A program made the translations under genes and the position numbers. A stretch of 64,000 bases of DNA from a virus: the IMG/VR virus record IMGVR_UViG_3300042518_001860, positions 1 through 64,000 of that record, one strand, 5' to 3'. Positions 21,557-29,316 of this stretch are shown in pieces; position 1 is the stretch's first letter; every line of letters starts with the position of its first letter. The notes below the pieces were generated by a model. The model searched no databases and had not been told where the DNA came from. It was given only the letters and a program-made list of their open reading frames with translations.

Positions 21557-21581
21557 CATCGAGAAAACCCGAAGGTAAGAT
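21553..21581 (+). promoter_or_regulatory. Promoter ATGACA-17-TAAGAT, leaderless layout
   Basis: ATGACA (21553-21558) overlaps the preceding stop, then 17 bases and TAAGAT (21576-21581). Six bases separate the -10 box from the ATG at 21588, placing the transcript start at the A of the start codon. Confidence 0.55.
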
Positions 21582-21587
21582 GCGCGC

Positions 21588-21962
21588 ATGGACTCGATCA
21601 ACGACCAAGCCCGCATCCTGCTCGAGTTGAAGGAGATTCTGTCCCGACTCGAGAATTTGCAGCGCAGTAGTGATAAAACTACCGCCGCCATCAATGGACT
21701 CGACCTCGAGACCCGTCTTCAAGAAGTTCTACGGGAATTCGGCCGTCAGGCCGACCGAACCCTTCAGCACATCGAGACTATCGAAAAGGGTCGGGCTGTA
21801 GAACGGGAGATGCGTGTCAGCATCGCCAGCAAGGTGGCGGCAGAACTCTGGCAGAAGGGCGGCCAGTATATTGTGTTGGGCGCCTCTCTTCTACTTGTTG
21901 GTGCAGTTGCCAAATATCTTGGTCTGCCTGTACCCTTCTTCGGTCAGATCGGGGGACCATAA
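21588..21962 (+). CDS. Coiled-coil protein with C-terminal membrane helix, 124 aa
   Basis: The first 85 residues are coiled coil (LLELKEILSRLENLQRSSDK; RLQEVLREFGRQADRTLQHI). Residues about 95-115 form one membrane helix (YIVLGASLLLVGAVAKYLGL). No ribosome site is seen; the ATG lies at the predicted transcript start. Topology resembles hemolysin-XhlA-like or holin-type proteins, and it follows the cell-wall hydrolase. It also directly precedes a response regulator (TAATG overlap) and kinase, so it may instead belong to that signalling unit. Confidence 0.7.
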   Translation: MDSINDQARILLELKEILSRLENLQRSSDKTTAAINGLDLETRLQEVLREFGRQADRTLQHIETIEKGRAVEREMRVSIASKVAAELWQKGGQYIVLGASLLLVGAVAKYLGLPVPFFGQIGGP

Positions 21963-22396
21963 TGCAGCCCAGCCGTGTCCTCCTTGTTGAGGATGATGAA
22001 GACGACGCCTTCCTCAGCAAGCGCTCACTGAAGAAGGCTATGGATGCTCGCGGTATCACATACGATCTCGAGCATGTCCGGAATGGGAAGGCGGCCCTGG
22101 ACCGCCTTTTTCAAGGTGAGGTCCTGAGAGCGCCAAACTTCGACCTTGTCCTTCTCGACTTGATGATGCCCATCATGGATGGGAAGGAGACGCTCGAGGC
22201 TATTCGACAACATCCGCAGGGGTACAAGATCCCTGTGGTTGTTCTGACTACCAGTGACAACCATCGAGAGATCGACTTGGTCTGGGGGCATGGAGTCTCG
22301 GCCTACATCCTTAAGCCTGTAACTGCGGCCGACTACGCCTCGATCATGGACTCCACTGGAACTTTGTTCCTCCGGCACAACCGCTCCGTACGTTGA
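21962..22396 (+). CDS. Response regulator receiver protein (Rcp1/CheY-like), 144 aa
   Basis: A single receiver domain with no output domain. LLVEDDEDDAF gives the acidic pocket (Glu10, Asp11, Asp12); Asp66 in VLLDLMMPIMDG is the phosphoacceptor; Thr96/Thr97 and Lys118 in AYILKPV complete the site. The long insert after helix 2 (HVRNGKAALDRLFQGEVL) and LTTSDNHREIDL resemble Rcp1-type regulators paired with phytochrome-class kinases. The ATG overlaps the preceding stop, and the kinase gene overlaps its end, so the pair is co-translated. It would act by protein contact, not DNA binding. Confidence 0.93.
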   Translation: MQPSRVLLVEDDEDDAFLSKRSLKKAMDARGITYDLEHVRNGKAALDRLFQGEVLRAPNFDLVLLDLMMPIMDGKETLEAIRQHPQGYKIPVVVLTTSDNHREIDLVWGHGVSAYILKPVTAADYASIMDSTGTLFLRHNRSVR

Positions 22397-23322
22397 ATCC
22401 TGTCTATCTGGTTGTCCGCCCCTGGAACGCGCTCTCCGTCTTGGCGGCAGCAGCCACCTCCATCGCTTTGCTCACCGAAGCCCAGGTGAAGGAGATCATC
22501 CTCCTAACCATTATGTGGGCGGCCACTATGTTGACTGCTGTTCTAGAACACCGTAGGGCAGCACTCCGAACGCGGGAGGCCCTGACTCAGAGCCTGACGC
22601 TGCAGAAGCGCAATGAGGACCTTCAGCGAGCAAATTCGGCCCTCGAGCGATTTACCTCCGTGGCAGCACACCAAATGCGCTCCCCTCCCCGCACGATCAA
22701 GGGCCTGGCTATGACTGCTCTGGAGGAGTATGGGGACCGGCTACCAGTGGAAGCGCGGGACCTCCTCGAGAGCATCATGCGGCGCGCAGACAATTTGCTC
22801 GAGGTGATCACAGTGCTGCACGAAATGGGCATGCGCCATTCGGCGTCGATCACGCTCCGCCCGTTGGAAGTCGCAAAGATGATCCCCTCTGCGAGGGGAC
22901 GTGTGGGAGCTCAATGGCGAGGTGAGATTGACTGCAGTGAGCTTCCCCCGTGGCTCGAGGTGGTGGGTAACGACATCCTTTTTGTGGAGGTGCTGGCCAA
23001 CCTCATCGAGAACGGGTGGAAGTTCAACGAGAGTCCTGTACCAACCGTGAGATTCTCCGGTTGCGTTGAGAACGGATTCTGTCGACTCCGAATCGCAGAC
23101 AACGGGATTGGGTTGTCGCCCAGTACAACTGGGCTATTTCAGCTTTTCCGCCGACACACCGACCGCTTCCCTGGGACAGGGGTAGGCCTTGCTCTCGTCC
23201 ATCAGGCGGTTGAGAAGATGGGTGGAAAGATCTCGGTGGTCAATCCCAGACAAGGGGAAGGGGCGGCCTTCGAAATCGAGCTTCTTGCCCCCAAAAGTTC
23301 CGGGAAACGCGACGTCTTCTGA
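22393..23322 (+). CDS. Membrane histidine kinase, 309 aa
   Basis: TTG start overlapping the regulator gene. Two hydrophobic segments (about 12-28 and 33-51) anchor it, followed by a coiled coil (RANSALERF). The phospho-acceptor His93 is in SVAAHQMRSPPR. The ATPase domain has an N-box (LANLIENGWKF, Asn203/Asn207), G1 DNGIGL (236-241) and G2 GTGVGLAL (261-268), all intact. No sensor domain beyond the short membrane hairpin is seen. Kinase plus regulator form a full two-component pair, very unusual in a phage. It could sense host envelope state or rewire host signalling (inference). Confidence 0.92.
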   Translation: MNPVYLVVRPWNALSVLAAAATSIALLTEAQVKEIILLTIMWAATMLTAVLEHRRAALRTREALTQSLTLQKRNEDLQRANSALERFTSVAAHQMRSPPRTIKGLAMTALEEYGDRLPVEARDLLESIMRRADNLLEVITVLHEMGMRHSASITLRPLEVAKMIPSARGRVGAQWRGEIDCSELPPWLEVVGNDILFVEVLANLIENGWKFNESPVPTVRFSGCVENGFCRLRIADNGIGLSPSTTGLFQLFRRHTDRFPGTGVGLALVHQAVEKMGGKISVVNPRQGEGAAFEIELLAPKSSGKRDVF

Positions 23323-23333
23323 GGAGGTGCTTC

Positions 23334-23885
23334 TTGGGTCGAATCCACGGGTACTGCGGGCCGATGTTCAGTGGGAAGTCCACACTGCTCATTGACCAAC
23401 TCCGCCGCGCCGAGATCGCCGGCAAGCGGGTGATCTGCTTCAAAGCCAGTCTTGATAATCGGTATGCTGCTGACCAGGTCTGCACGCATACCCGGCAAAC
23501 TATGGAGGCGAGGCCGACTCCCCCCACGACAATCGGGGCTGCTGCAATCGGCCGGCTCTCGAGGGGCTACGACGTCGTTGGCGTGGATGAGGTGCAGTTC
23601 TTCCCAACAACAATTGTTGACGAGTTCCTCGAGCTCCGCGCGATGGGTAAGGTCGTCCTGTGGGCCGGGCTTGATATGGACTTTCTTGGGCTCCCGTTTG
23701 GGCCAGTTCCAACGCTGATGGCGGTGGGCGGGGTATCGAAATTGTTCGCGGTCTGCCACTCTTGCGGTGATATGCAGGCCACGCACACCTATCGCGTTGA
23801 CAAGTCACGAAGCGAGCAGGTCCTCGTCGCTGGGCTGGATGGTTACCAAGCACGTTGTTATGCTTGCTGGGCGAAAAACTCTTGA
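23334..23885 (+). CDS. tdk: Thymidine kinase (type II)
   Basis: 183 aa, usual length. P-loop GPMFSGKST (residues 9-17), VDEVQFF (about 83-89), GLDMDFLGLPFG (about 112-123), and zinc Cys pairs CHSC and CYAC. It phosphorylates thymidine to dTMP with ATP. The TTG start follows AGGAGGTG at good spacing. It complements ThyX and suggests the phage salvages thymidine from degraded DNA. Confidence 0.94.
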   Translation: MGRIHGYCGPMFSGKSTLLIDQLRRAEIAGKRVICFKASLDNRYAADQVCTHTRQTMEARPTPPTTIGAAAIGRLSRGYDVVGVDEVQFFPTTIVDEFLELRAMGKVVLWAGLDMDFLGLPFGPVPTLMAVGGVSKLFAVCHSCGDMQATHTYRVDKSRSEQVLVAGLDGYQARCYACWAKNS

Positions 23886-23909
23886 CGAGTGCAACAATTG
23901 GAGTAGACT
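23882..23909 (+). promoter_or_regulatory. Promoter TTGACG-16-TAGACT, leaderless layout
   Basis: TTGACG (23882-23887) overlaps the thymidine kinase stop, then 16 bases and TAGACT (23904-23909). Six bases separate the -10 box from the ATG at 23916. The spacer holds TGCAACAATT, the early-promoter motif in inverted orientation. Confidence 0.55.
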
Positions 23910-23915
23910 CACCCT

Positions 23916-24197
23916 ATGCCAAAAGTTGATATTCGACATGAAGATCGATACGAGACCGTGACCGCGATTGCGGTTTTCGGTCCTTGGGCCATCACTCCCT
24001 CCCGCCGCCCCGAAACCTCTGGGCTCGTAGTCACGCATGTTCCCAGTGGGACGCAGGCTTGGCCCAACAGGGCCTGCGCGCCAATTCTACTACCCGAGGC
24101 CATCGCCATGGCCAAGAAACTGCAGAGCGTGTGGAACTCGGACTCCAACATGCCGGACACAATCCGGCTCCAAATCAAGGGCATGGTCTGCGCATGA
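23916..24197 (+). CDS. Hypothetical protein, 93 aa
   Basis: The ATG falls at the predicted transcript start; the nearest GGAG is 13 bases away, too far for good use. Beta-rich N-terminus (ETVTAIAVFGPWAITPSRRP) and a helical C-terminus (PEAIAMAKKLQSVWNSD). Not recognised. Stop overlaps the next start. Confidence 0.65.
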   Translation: MPKVDIRHEDRYETVTAIAVFGPWAITPSRRPETSGLVVTHVPSGTQAWPNRACAPILLPEAIAMAKKLQSVWNSDSNMPDTIRLQIKGMVCA

Positions 24198-24394
24198 AGG
24201 CCATGGTGTTGGAGTACGCCTCGAGGCGGGAGGCAATGGCTGCCTACACGCAGTTCTGCAAAATCATGCAAGCGCAGCCGAAAATGGTTCTCTCTGTGGA
24301 GGTCGACCTCGAGGATGACCTTGTCATCATCGAAGGTACGGATGAGTTTTTGGGTATCTTGGAAGCCAAACTTCATCCTGCTCAAACAACCTGA
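24194..24394 (+). CDS. Small hypothetical protein, 66 aa
   Basis: The ATG at 24194 overlaps the previous stop. Helix-strand pattern MVLEYASRREAMAAYTQFCK and VEVDLEDDLVIIEGTDEFLG. Unknown function. Confidence 0.6.
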   Translation: MKAMVLEYASRREAMAAYTQFCKIMQAQPKMVLSVEVDLEDDLVIIEGTDEFLGILEAKLHPAQTT

Positions 24395-24430
24395 CTTGCT
24401 TTTATTGACATCTGCTGCAACCATTGCGGC

Positions 24431-24715
24431 ATGCAGCAGATCACACACCTCTTCCTCCAATTCATCGCAGAGAACCCTGACCTCCCGACTTCGCGGTTTG
24501 AGGGTCTCTACAACCACGCCAATCCGCGTAATGGGCAGCCTCACCTCGAGGACAAAGCCCGTGTCTGGGCAAGGTGCCAGCTCTGCCGAATGCGACTGCA
24601 GGGACTCGTTGAGTCAGTACCCGCGGAACGCCCGGCAGAGTACCAGCGTCGTGTGGGTCCCTACAGGGTCTGGCGACTGACTGAAGTTGGACGTCGTACG
24701 CTCGAGAGCGTATGA
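24431..24715 (+). CDS. Small protein with CxxC pair, possible winged helix, 94 aa
   Basis: The ATG has no ribosome site, and a weak AACCAT box lies six bases upstream, so it may be leaderless as well. Contains HLFLQFIAENPDLPTSRFEG, CQLCRMR, and ends YRVWRLTEVGRRTLESV, like the last helix of a winged helix-turn-helix. A role in packaging or DNA binding is possible since terminase genes follow. Confidence 0.55.
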   Translation: MQQITHLFLQFIAENPDLPTSRFEGLYNHANPRNGQPHLEDKARVWARCQLCRMRLQGLVESVPAERPAEYQRRVGPYRVWRLTEVGRRTLESV

Positions 24716-25209
24716 ACATCAAGACGCCGCCCGTCCCGGTTCGAGTCCTGCCGACGACCGTAGCGTCTGGGCCTCGCTCGGAGTTGGACGAGATCATTCA
24801 GGCCAGACGGACGCGCGCTAAGCCGTCCAACCTCGATGACTACGCCTGGTCACTAGCTGAGGAGATGCGGCGTAACGGTGGGCTGTTCGACTTGTCCGTT
24901 CAGATTGCTCGGCTCGAATCCCACTATGCCGAGATTGAGCGGCTTGTTGAGCAGAACGACATCCTTCGATCTACGGCTCTTACTCTTCAAATCCGCCTGA
25001 CCACCCAGATTGCTGACCTGAAGGCCAAGGCTGTGGATGTCGCAGCCAAAACCCGCACCATCATCACACTTGATGGGATGCAGGTCGTCATGCAGGCCCT
25101 TTTGGCCTCACTGCAGACGCATATCCATGATCCGCATCTACTCGAGAAGATCGGTCGTGATGTGACAGATGCAGTCCGCGCTGCCCTGGCTTCCGTGAGG
25201 CAGAAGTGA
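24712..25209 (+). CDS. Coiled-coil protein, candidate terminase small subunit, 165 aa
   Basis: It lies directly upstream of the large terminase gene with ATGA and GTGA overlaps, the usual place of the small subunit. The sequence is mostly helical: DYAWSLAEEMRRNGGLFDLS, IARLESHYAEIERLVEQND, then IADLKAKAVDVAAKTRTI. A clear DNA-binding helix-turn-helix is not visible, so the call rests on position and oligomer-type helices. Confidence 0.5.
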   Translation: MNIKTPPVPVRVLPTTVASGPRSELDEIIQARRTRAKPSNLDDYAWSLAEEMRRNGGLFDLSVQIARLESHYAEIERLVEQNDILRSTALTLQIRLTTQIADLKAKAVDVAAKTRTIITLDGMQVVMQALLASLQTHIHDPHLLEKIGRDVTDAVRAALASVRQK

Positions 25210-27287
25210 AATCACCTGGGCACGTTGCAGGTCTCGTAGGCGAGTTCCGCGTCAAAGAAGCCACAAAGCGAGTCGTCGAGGATGAATTTGACGAACTCCT
25301 CACGGGCTTCGAGCGCGCTCTCCAGACCACAGGTGGAACAGAGCTCGAGGCGCCCCTCCTCTCCCCTGAAGAGTGGATCGAGAACCCCTACTACGCAGGC
25401 CCCTTCGCCGGGTCATTTCTTTGGCCTGAAAAGAAGCGCGTGTTCTGCAAGGCAGCGCGCGGTGACAATATCGTCAACGTGTTTACTGGCGCCATCGGTA
25501 CTGGCAAGACGCAGTTGATTGTGCTGATTGCCCTGTACGACCTGTACCGGATGTGCAACTTCGTCTCCCCCCACGCTTTCTTGGGCTTTCCAGCCACGTC
25601 TGAACTCGTCACGGTTCTAATCCACCAGAACCAGACGAAGGCCAAGGACAAGATCCTTGACCCGTTGCGAGCAGCAGTGGACCTCACGCCATACTTCAAG
25701 CGGGAGTGTCCCCGAGACAAGCGACTTGAGAGCAGCATCTTCTTCCCCAGGAAGAACGTAAAGGCGCGCGTGGGTGTCACTGGGGAGGCCGCTATCCATG
25801 GTGAAGACGTCTTCGCGCTACACTGCTCAGAAGCGAACTTCTATTCCGTTGTGGCCGACTCCGTCCGCAAGCGAGGTGGCGAGGTTCTCGACGTAGCACA
25901 GGACCTGCATGACAGTATGCTGGTCCGATGGGAGTCACGTTTCCTGCGTGGTGGGAAGCTCCAGCTCTGCCGTATGAGCCTGGACTCCTCCCGCCAATAC
26001 CCTGACGACTTTGTCGAACGGGTGGAGAAGCGCATCCTGCGGGGTGACTACCCCTACCCAGCGCAGGTCTTCTCCATGTCTCAATGGGACGCCAAGCGAG
26101 GCGTCCTCGACAACATGGGCAAGCCCCTCTACTCTGGGCGCGTCTTCCCCGTTGAAGTGGCTACAGGCAACCGCGTCAGTCGCATCTTGGATGCCGATGA
26201 AGTCGAACACGCCATCGGGCAGGTCGTCTGGTGTGCTGAGGAGCATCGAGCCTCTTTCGAGGGAGATATTGACAAGGCTCTTCGGGACCTGGCCGGTGTT
26301 GCTGTCCAGGGCTTGCACCCACTAATCCCACAGCGCGAGGCCATCTCGGCGTGTTTCCGCCTCGAGCCTGCCTTCCAACAGCACCAAGTCATGCACCCCT
26401 TCACCGCCACGACCACTACGTTGCGGGACAGCGTGGCGATGATCCTGGACTTCTTGTGCGACAGCAAGACTCGCCAACCGCGAGTTAACCCCGACAAACT
26501 TCGCACCGTGCATGTTGATCCAGCGTTCACCAGCGACGCCCTTGGCTTGTGCATGGCGCATGTTGACGAAGTCGTCACGGTCAATCGCATGACCGAAGGG
26601 CAACTCGATATTCCCTGTCTTGTCTGCTGTATAGGGGATAACCCTACCCCAGGCGTTGTACGTTGTCCGCGCTGTGTAGGTTCTGGTCTCCGGAAGCATT
26701 ACGGTAGGACCGTGGCCTGCGTTGAGTGTCGTGGGGCTAAGGTTATCAAGTGCCCCTCGTGTAAGGGGTCCATGAAGCACGGTACTCCGACTCAGCGTCC
26801 CCGCGTCTATGCGGACCTGACACTTCAGGTCACGCCCCCGAAGTCGGGGCGCATTCAATTTGACGACGTGGAGGCCCTTCTCGCTCGACTCCGTGCCGGA
26901 GGTTTCCGCATTGCGGTGGTCACGGCTGACGGTCATCAGTCAGAGCAATTCCTGCAGCGGCAACTGAATGAGACGGGCGTCTATATCGCAGAGAAACTTT
27001 CCATGGACACGTCCAAGGACCCCTACTACGCGCTCCGCGACTCGATCCTTGACTTGGACTCTGAGGGGCGTCGGCGGTTGAGTCTCTATGACTACCCGCC
27101 CCTCTTCGATGAACTGTGTCGTGTCGAGGATCGTCGAGACAAAATTGACCACCCACGAAATGGGTCCAAGGATGTTGCTGATGCCTTAGCGGGTGTGGTG
27201 TACAATTGCGAGGTTCACGGCTTTCTGCGAGAGTCGGTCATCTCTGGAAACCTTCAAGTCAAGGGGTTCGACGGTAAGGTGCGATGA
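25206..27287 (+). CDS. terL: Terminase large subunit with an inserted DnaJ-type zinc-finger domain, 693 aa
   Basis: ATPase domain: Walker A GAIGTGKT (95-102), Walker B region DVFALHCSEANF (201-212, Glu209), coupling motif RMSLDSS (256-262). Nuclease domain: Asp438 in HVDPAF, Asp575 in VVTADGHQS and Asp656/Asp659 in KDVADALAG. Between the first and second nuclease acids, residues 471-522 carry four CxxC pairs (471/474, 487/490, 505/508, 516/519). The last three are each followed by x-G as in DnaJ CxxCxGxG repeats. This insert is not usual for terminases. The motor pumps DNA into the prohead and cuts it. GTG start overlapping the previous gene. Confidence 0.92.
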   Translation: MKSPGHVAGLVGEFRVKEATKRVVEDEFDELLTGFERALQTTGGTELEAPLLSPEEWIENPYYAGPFAGSFLWPEKKRVFCKAARGDNIVNVFTGAIGTGKTQLIVLIALYDLYRMCNFVSPHAFLGFPATSELVTVLIHQNQTKAKDKILDPLRAAVDLTPYFKRECPRDKRLESSIFFPRKNVKARVGVTGEAAIHGEDVFALHCSEANFYSVVADSVRKRGGEVLDVAQDLHDSMLVRWESRFLRGGKLQLCRMSLDSSRQYPDDFVERVEKRILRGDYPYPAQVFSMSQWDAKRGVLDNMGKPLYSGRVFPVEVATGNRVSRILDADEVEHAIGQVVWCAEEHRASFEGDIDKALRDLAGVAVQGLHPLIPQREAISACFRLEPAFQQHQVMHPFTATTTTLRDSVAMILDFLCDSKTRQPRVNPDKLRTVHVDPAFTSDALGLCMAHVDEVVTVNRMTEGQLDIPCLVCCIGDNPTPGVVRCPRCVGSGLRKHYGRTVACVECRGAKVIKCPSCKGSMKHGTPTQRPRVYADLTLQVTPPKSGRIQFDDVEALLARLRAGGFRIAVVTADGHQSEQFLQRQLNETGVYIAEKLSMDTSKDPYYALRDSILDLDSEGRRRLSLYDYPPLFDELCRVEDRRDKIDHPRNGSKDVADALAGVVYNCEVHGFLRESVISGNLQVKGFDGKVR

Positions 27288-28822
27288 AGATCTACACTCC
27301 CCACGCCCAGCGCTTCATCGTCAAAGCGCTCGAGCGGCATACTCCTGGGCAGGGGCGTGCTGATAGCCCCGACCTCCTCTCCCCTCTCTTCGGTCGCTAC
27401 GTTCGCCCCCGCTTCGAACCTGTGGAGTGGCAGGAACACCTTGAGCGGAGTACGCGCCTGAAGTCGGCTCTGGAGGAGATTGCGCTGGCTTCCGTCGGCC
27501 TGGGCGTGCGCGGTGTCCCCGACCCGCTCGAGCTGGAGGCTTTAGGCGAGCGGGAGGCCCCGACGCTTCGGAAGAAGTTGTTGGACGCCGCGCGCAAGAT
27601 CACCATGTTCTGCCAGTCGCCAAAGCGTGGCAGTTTCTTGCCCCTCTCCTGGGAGCTCTACAAAGCCGAGGTGGATTACCTCTCGACTGGCAATGGTTGC
27701 CTTGAGGTCATCGAGGAGAACTATGAGGCTGGTGGGCCTGTCGTTGGCCTGAGTCACGTCCGTTCGAGCTACATGCGGATTGCCCCAGATCGTAGTCACT
27801 GGGTCCAAGGCACCCAGTACGCAGTCTACCGCACCGAGCGCGAAGGTGAGTCCATCCCGGTCTCGGTGACCAGCAACTACTACCGCACCTTCGGCGATGA
27901 TGCTCCCGAGCGGCGCTTCATCAACCGCAAGACGGGAGAGTTCTACCGGGAATGGCCGAGCAACCTGGACCCTGGTTTGAAGGGCTCCGCCATCATGCAC
28001 GGGGCCTCCTACAACCCCCTCGACCCGTACTATGGGATGCCGGTCCACGTCCCCGCGCTGTACGCCATCATGGAAAACGAGATGATGGCGCAGTTCATGG
28101 TGGCTTTCCTCAAGAGTGGTACCCAGGTACCCATCCTGATTGTAGTTGAAGGCGGCAATCTCACCGCGGACTCTCAAGAGAAGATCGAGGCCCTCTTCAA
28201 CAGCGATACAAAGGGCTTGGACTCGAGCGGTCGCGCTGCAGTTATTCAGCCTACGATTCATGGCCTTCTCGGGCAGGGGGCCAAGATTCGTGTGGAGCGC
28301 GTCGAATTGGGCATCAAAGACCTGGCCCCACTCTTTGAGCGTAAGGCGACCAACGACGGCGAGATCATCGAGACTACGGGCATGTCCGGTGTTTTCATCG
28401 GTGGTGGTGAGGGTGCCCAAGCCACGACGCGAAACGCTGCTGTGTTGAAACAGTTGTCGTTTGAGCATGCCATCGAGCCCCGCGCCAAATTCTGGGAGTC
28501 CATGCTGAACAATGGCGTGGCGGGGAGGATTTCTCTGGGCGGGTACTTCCACTGTCAACGTCCGAAGAACATGGACCCCCTCCAGGTGGCGAGCCTCCTT
28601 CAGAAAATGAAGGATGGTCTCACCATCGAGGATATGCGACAGGCTGTCCGCTCTTTGGTCAATGGCGTGGACATGCCCACGCTGAAGCTCGACAAGTACG
28701 GTAAGATGCCTATGGGCATTCTTCAGGAGAAATTGAAGGCCGATCTGGCACAAGAATCCGTGCCCGCCCCGGGTCCAGCGGCCTCGGACATGGAAAAAGT
28801 GATGTCTCTGCGGGTCGTGTAA
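27284..28822 (+). CDS. Portal protein, 512 aa
   Basis: Length and order (between terminase and protease) match a portal. Recognisable features are GSFLPLSWELYKAEVDYLSTGNG, then GYFRE-like SNYYRTFGDDAPERRF, LDPYYGMPVHVPALYAIMENE and FVIGGGEG-like GVFIGGGEGAQATTRN, characteristic of PBSX-type portals. It forms the dodecameric ring at one capsid vertex through which DNA passes. The C-terminus is Ala/Pro-rich. ATG overlapping the terminase stop. Confidence 0.88.
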   Translation: MKIYTPHAQRFIVKALERHTPGQGRADSPDLLSPLFGRYVRPRFEPVEWQEHLERSTRLKSALEEIALASVGLGVRGVPDPLELEALGEREAPTLRKKLLDAARKITMFCQSPKRGSFLPLSWELYKAEVDYLSTGNGCLEVIEENYEAGGPVVGLSHVRSSYMRIAPDRSHWVQGTQYAVYRTEREGESIPVSVTSNYYRTFGDDAPERRFINRKTGEFYREWPSNLDPGLKGSAIMHGASYNPLDPYYGMPVHVPALYAIMENEMMAQFMVAFLKSGTQVPILIVVEGGNLTADSQEKIEALFNSDTKGLDSSGRAAVIQPTIHGLLGQGAKIRVERVELGIKDLAPLFERKATNDGEIIETTGMSGVFIGGGEGAQATTRNAAVLKQLSFEHAIEPRAKFWESMLNNGVAGRISLGGYFHCQRPKNMDPLQVASLLQKMKDGLTIEDMRQAVRSLVNGVDMPTLKLDKYGKMPMGILQEKLKADLAQESVPAPGPAASDMEKVMSLRVV

Positions 28823-28834
28823 CTTTTCCCATTG

Positions 28835-28864
28835 TTGACTTATTTCTGCTCTGTCGAGTACCTT
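28835..28864 (+). promoter_or_regulatory. Promoter TTGACT-18-TACCTT, leaderless layout
   Basis: TTGACT (28835-28840), 18 bases, TACCTT (28859-28864), eight bases before the ATG at 28873, within the 50-base gap after the portal gene. The predicted transcript starts at or next to the start codon. Confidence 0.5.
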
Positions 28865-28872
28865 CCAGTGCG

Positions 28873-29313
28873 ATGAGTGATTTCACTTTCCGATGCTCCA
28901 TCCTCAAGGTCCTTGACGAGAAACGTATCGTCAAGGGGCCTGTACTGCGTCCCGGCATTCGTGACCGGCACGGTACCACTGTGTCGGCAGACGAAATCCA
29001 GAATGCTGCGCACACATTCATGGTCGAGTATCGTAAAGGCGAGACGACCAGTGGGTACATGCACCGAGACTTCTACAAAGCGGATGAGCGTTTCCGCATT
29101 GTGGAGAGCTACATCCTCGACGTAGACCTCTCTGTGCCACGCACAGAACGTGCCGGCTTGGTTGAAGAATCTGGCGAAGGAGAAATCAAAGTCCCTGCCG
29201 GTTCTTGGGTCATGGCGGTTCAGGTCATCGACGATGATGTGTGGGAGCAGGTGAAGCTAGGCATTGTCAAAGGCTTTTCTATCGGCGGCACGGCCGAAGT
29301 GGTTCCGGAGTGA
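28873..29313 (+). CDS. XkdF-like prohead serine protease, 146 aa
   Basis: Matches the XkdF/peptidase S78-like pattern: RHGTTVSADEIQNAAHTFM, then GYMHRDF with the probable catalytic His, VPAGSWVMAVQVIDDDVWEQ, and GFSIGGTAEV with the probable catalytic Ser. It would mature capsid or scaffold proteins. The position between portal and scaffold-like gene is typical. No ribosome site; the ATG lies at the predicted transcript start. Confidence 0.82.
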   Translation: MSDFTFRCSILKVLDEKRIVKGPVLRPGIRDRHGTTVSADEIQNAAHTFMVEYRKGETTSGYMHRDFYKADERFRIVESYILDVDLSVPRTERAGLVEESGEGEIKVPAGSWVMAVQVIDDDVWEQVKLGIVKGFSIGGTAEVVPE

Positions 29314-29316
29314 CTC

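Noticed and set aside
24405-24430. TTGACA just before the gene at 24431
   Set aside because: A good -35 box, but 17 bases later there is only GGCATG, which overlaps the start codon, so there is no acceptable -10 box.
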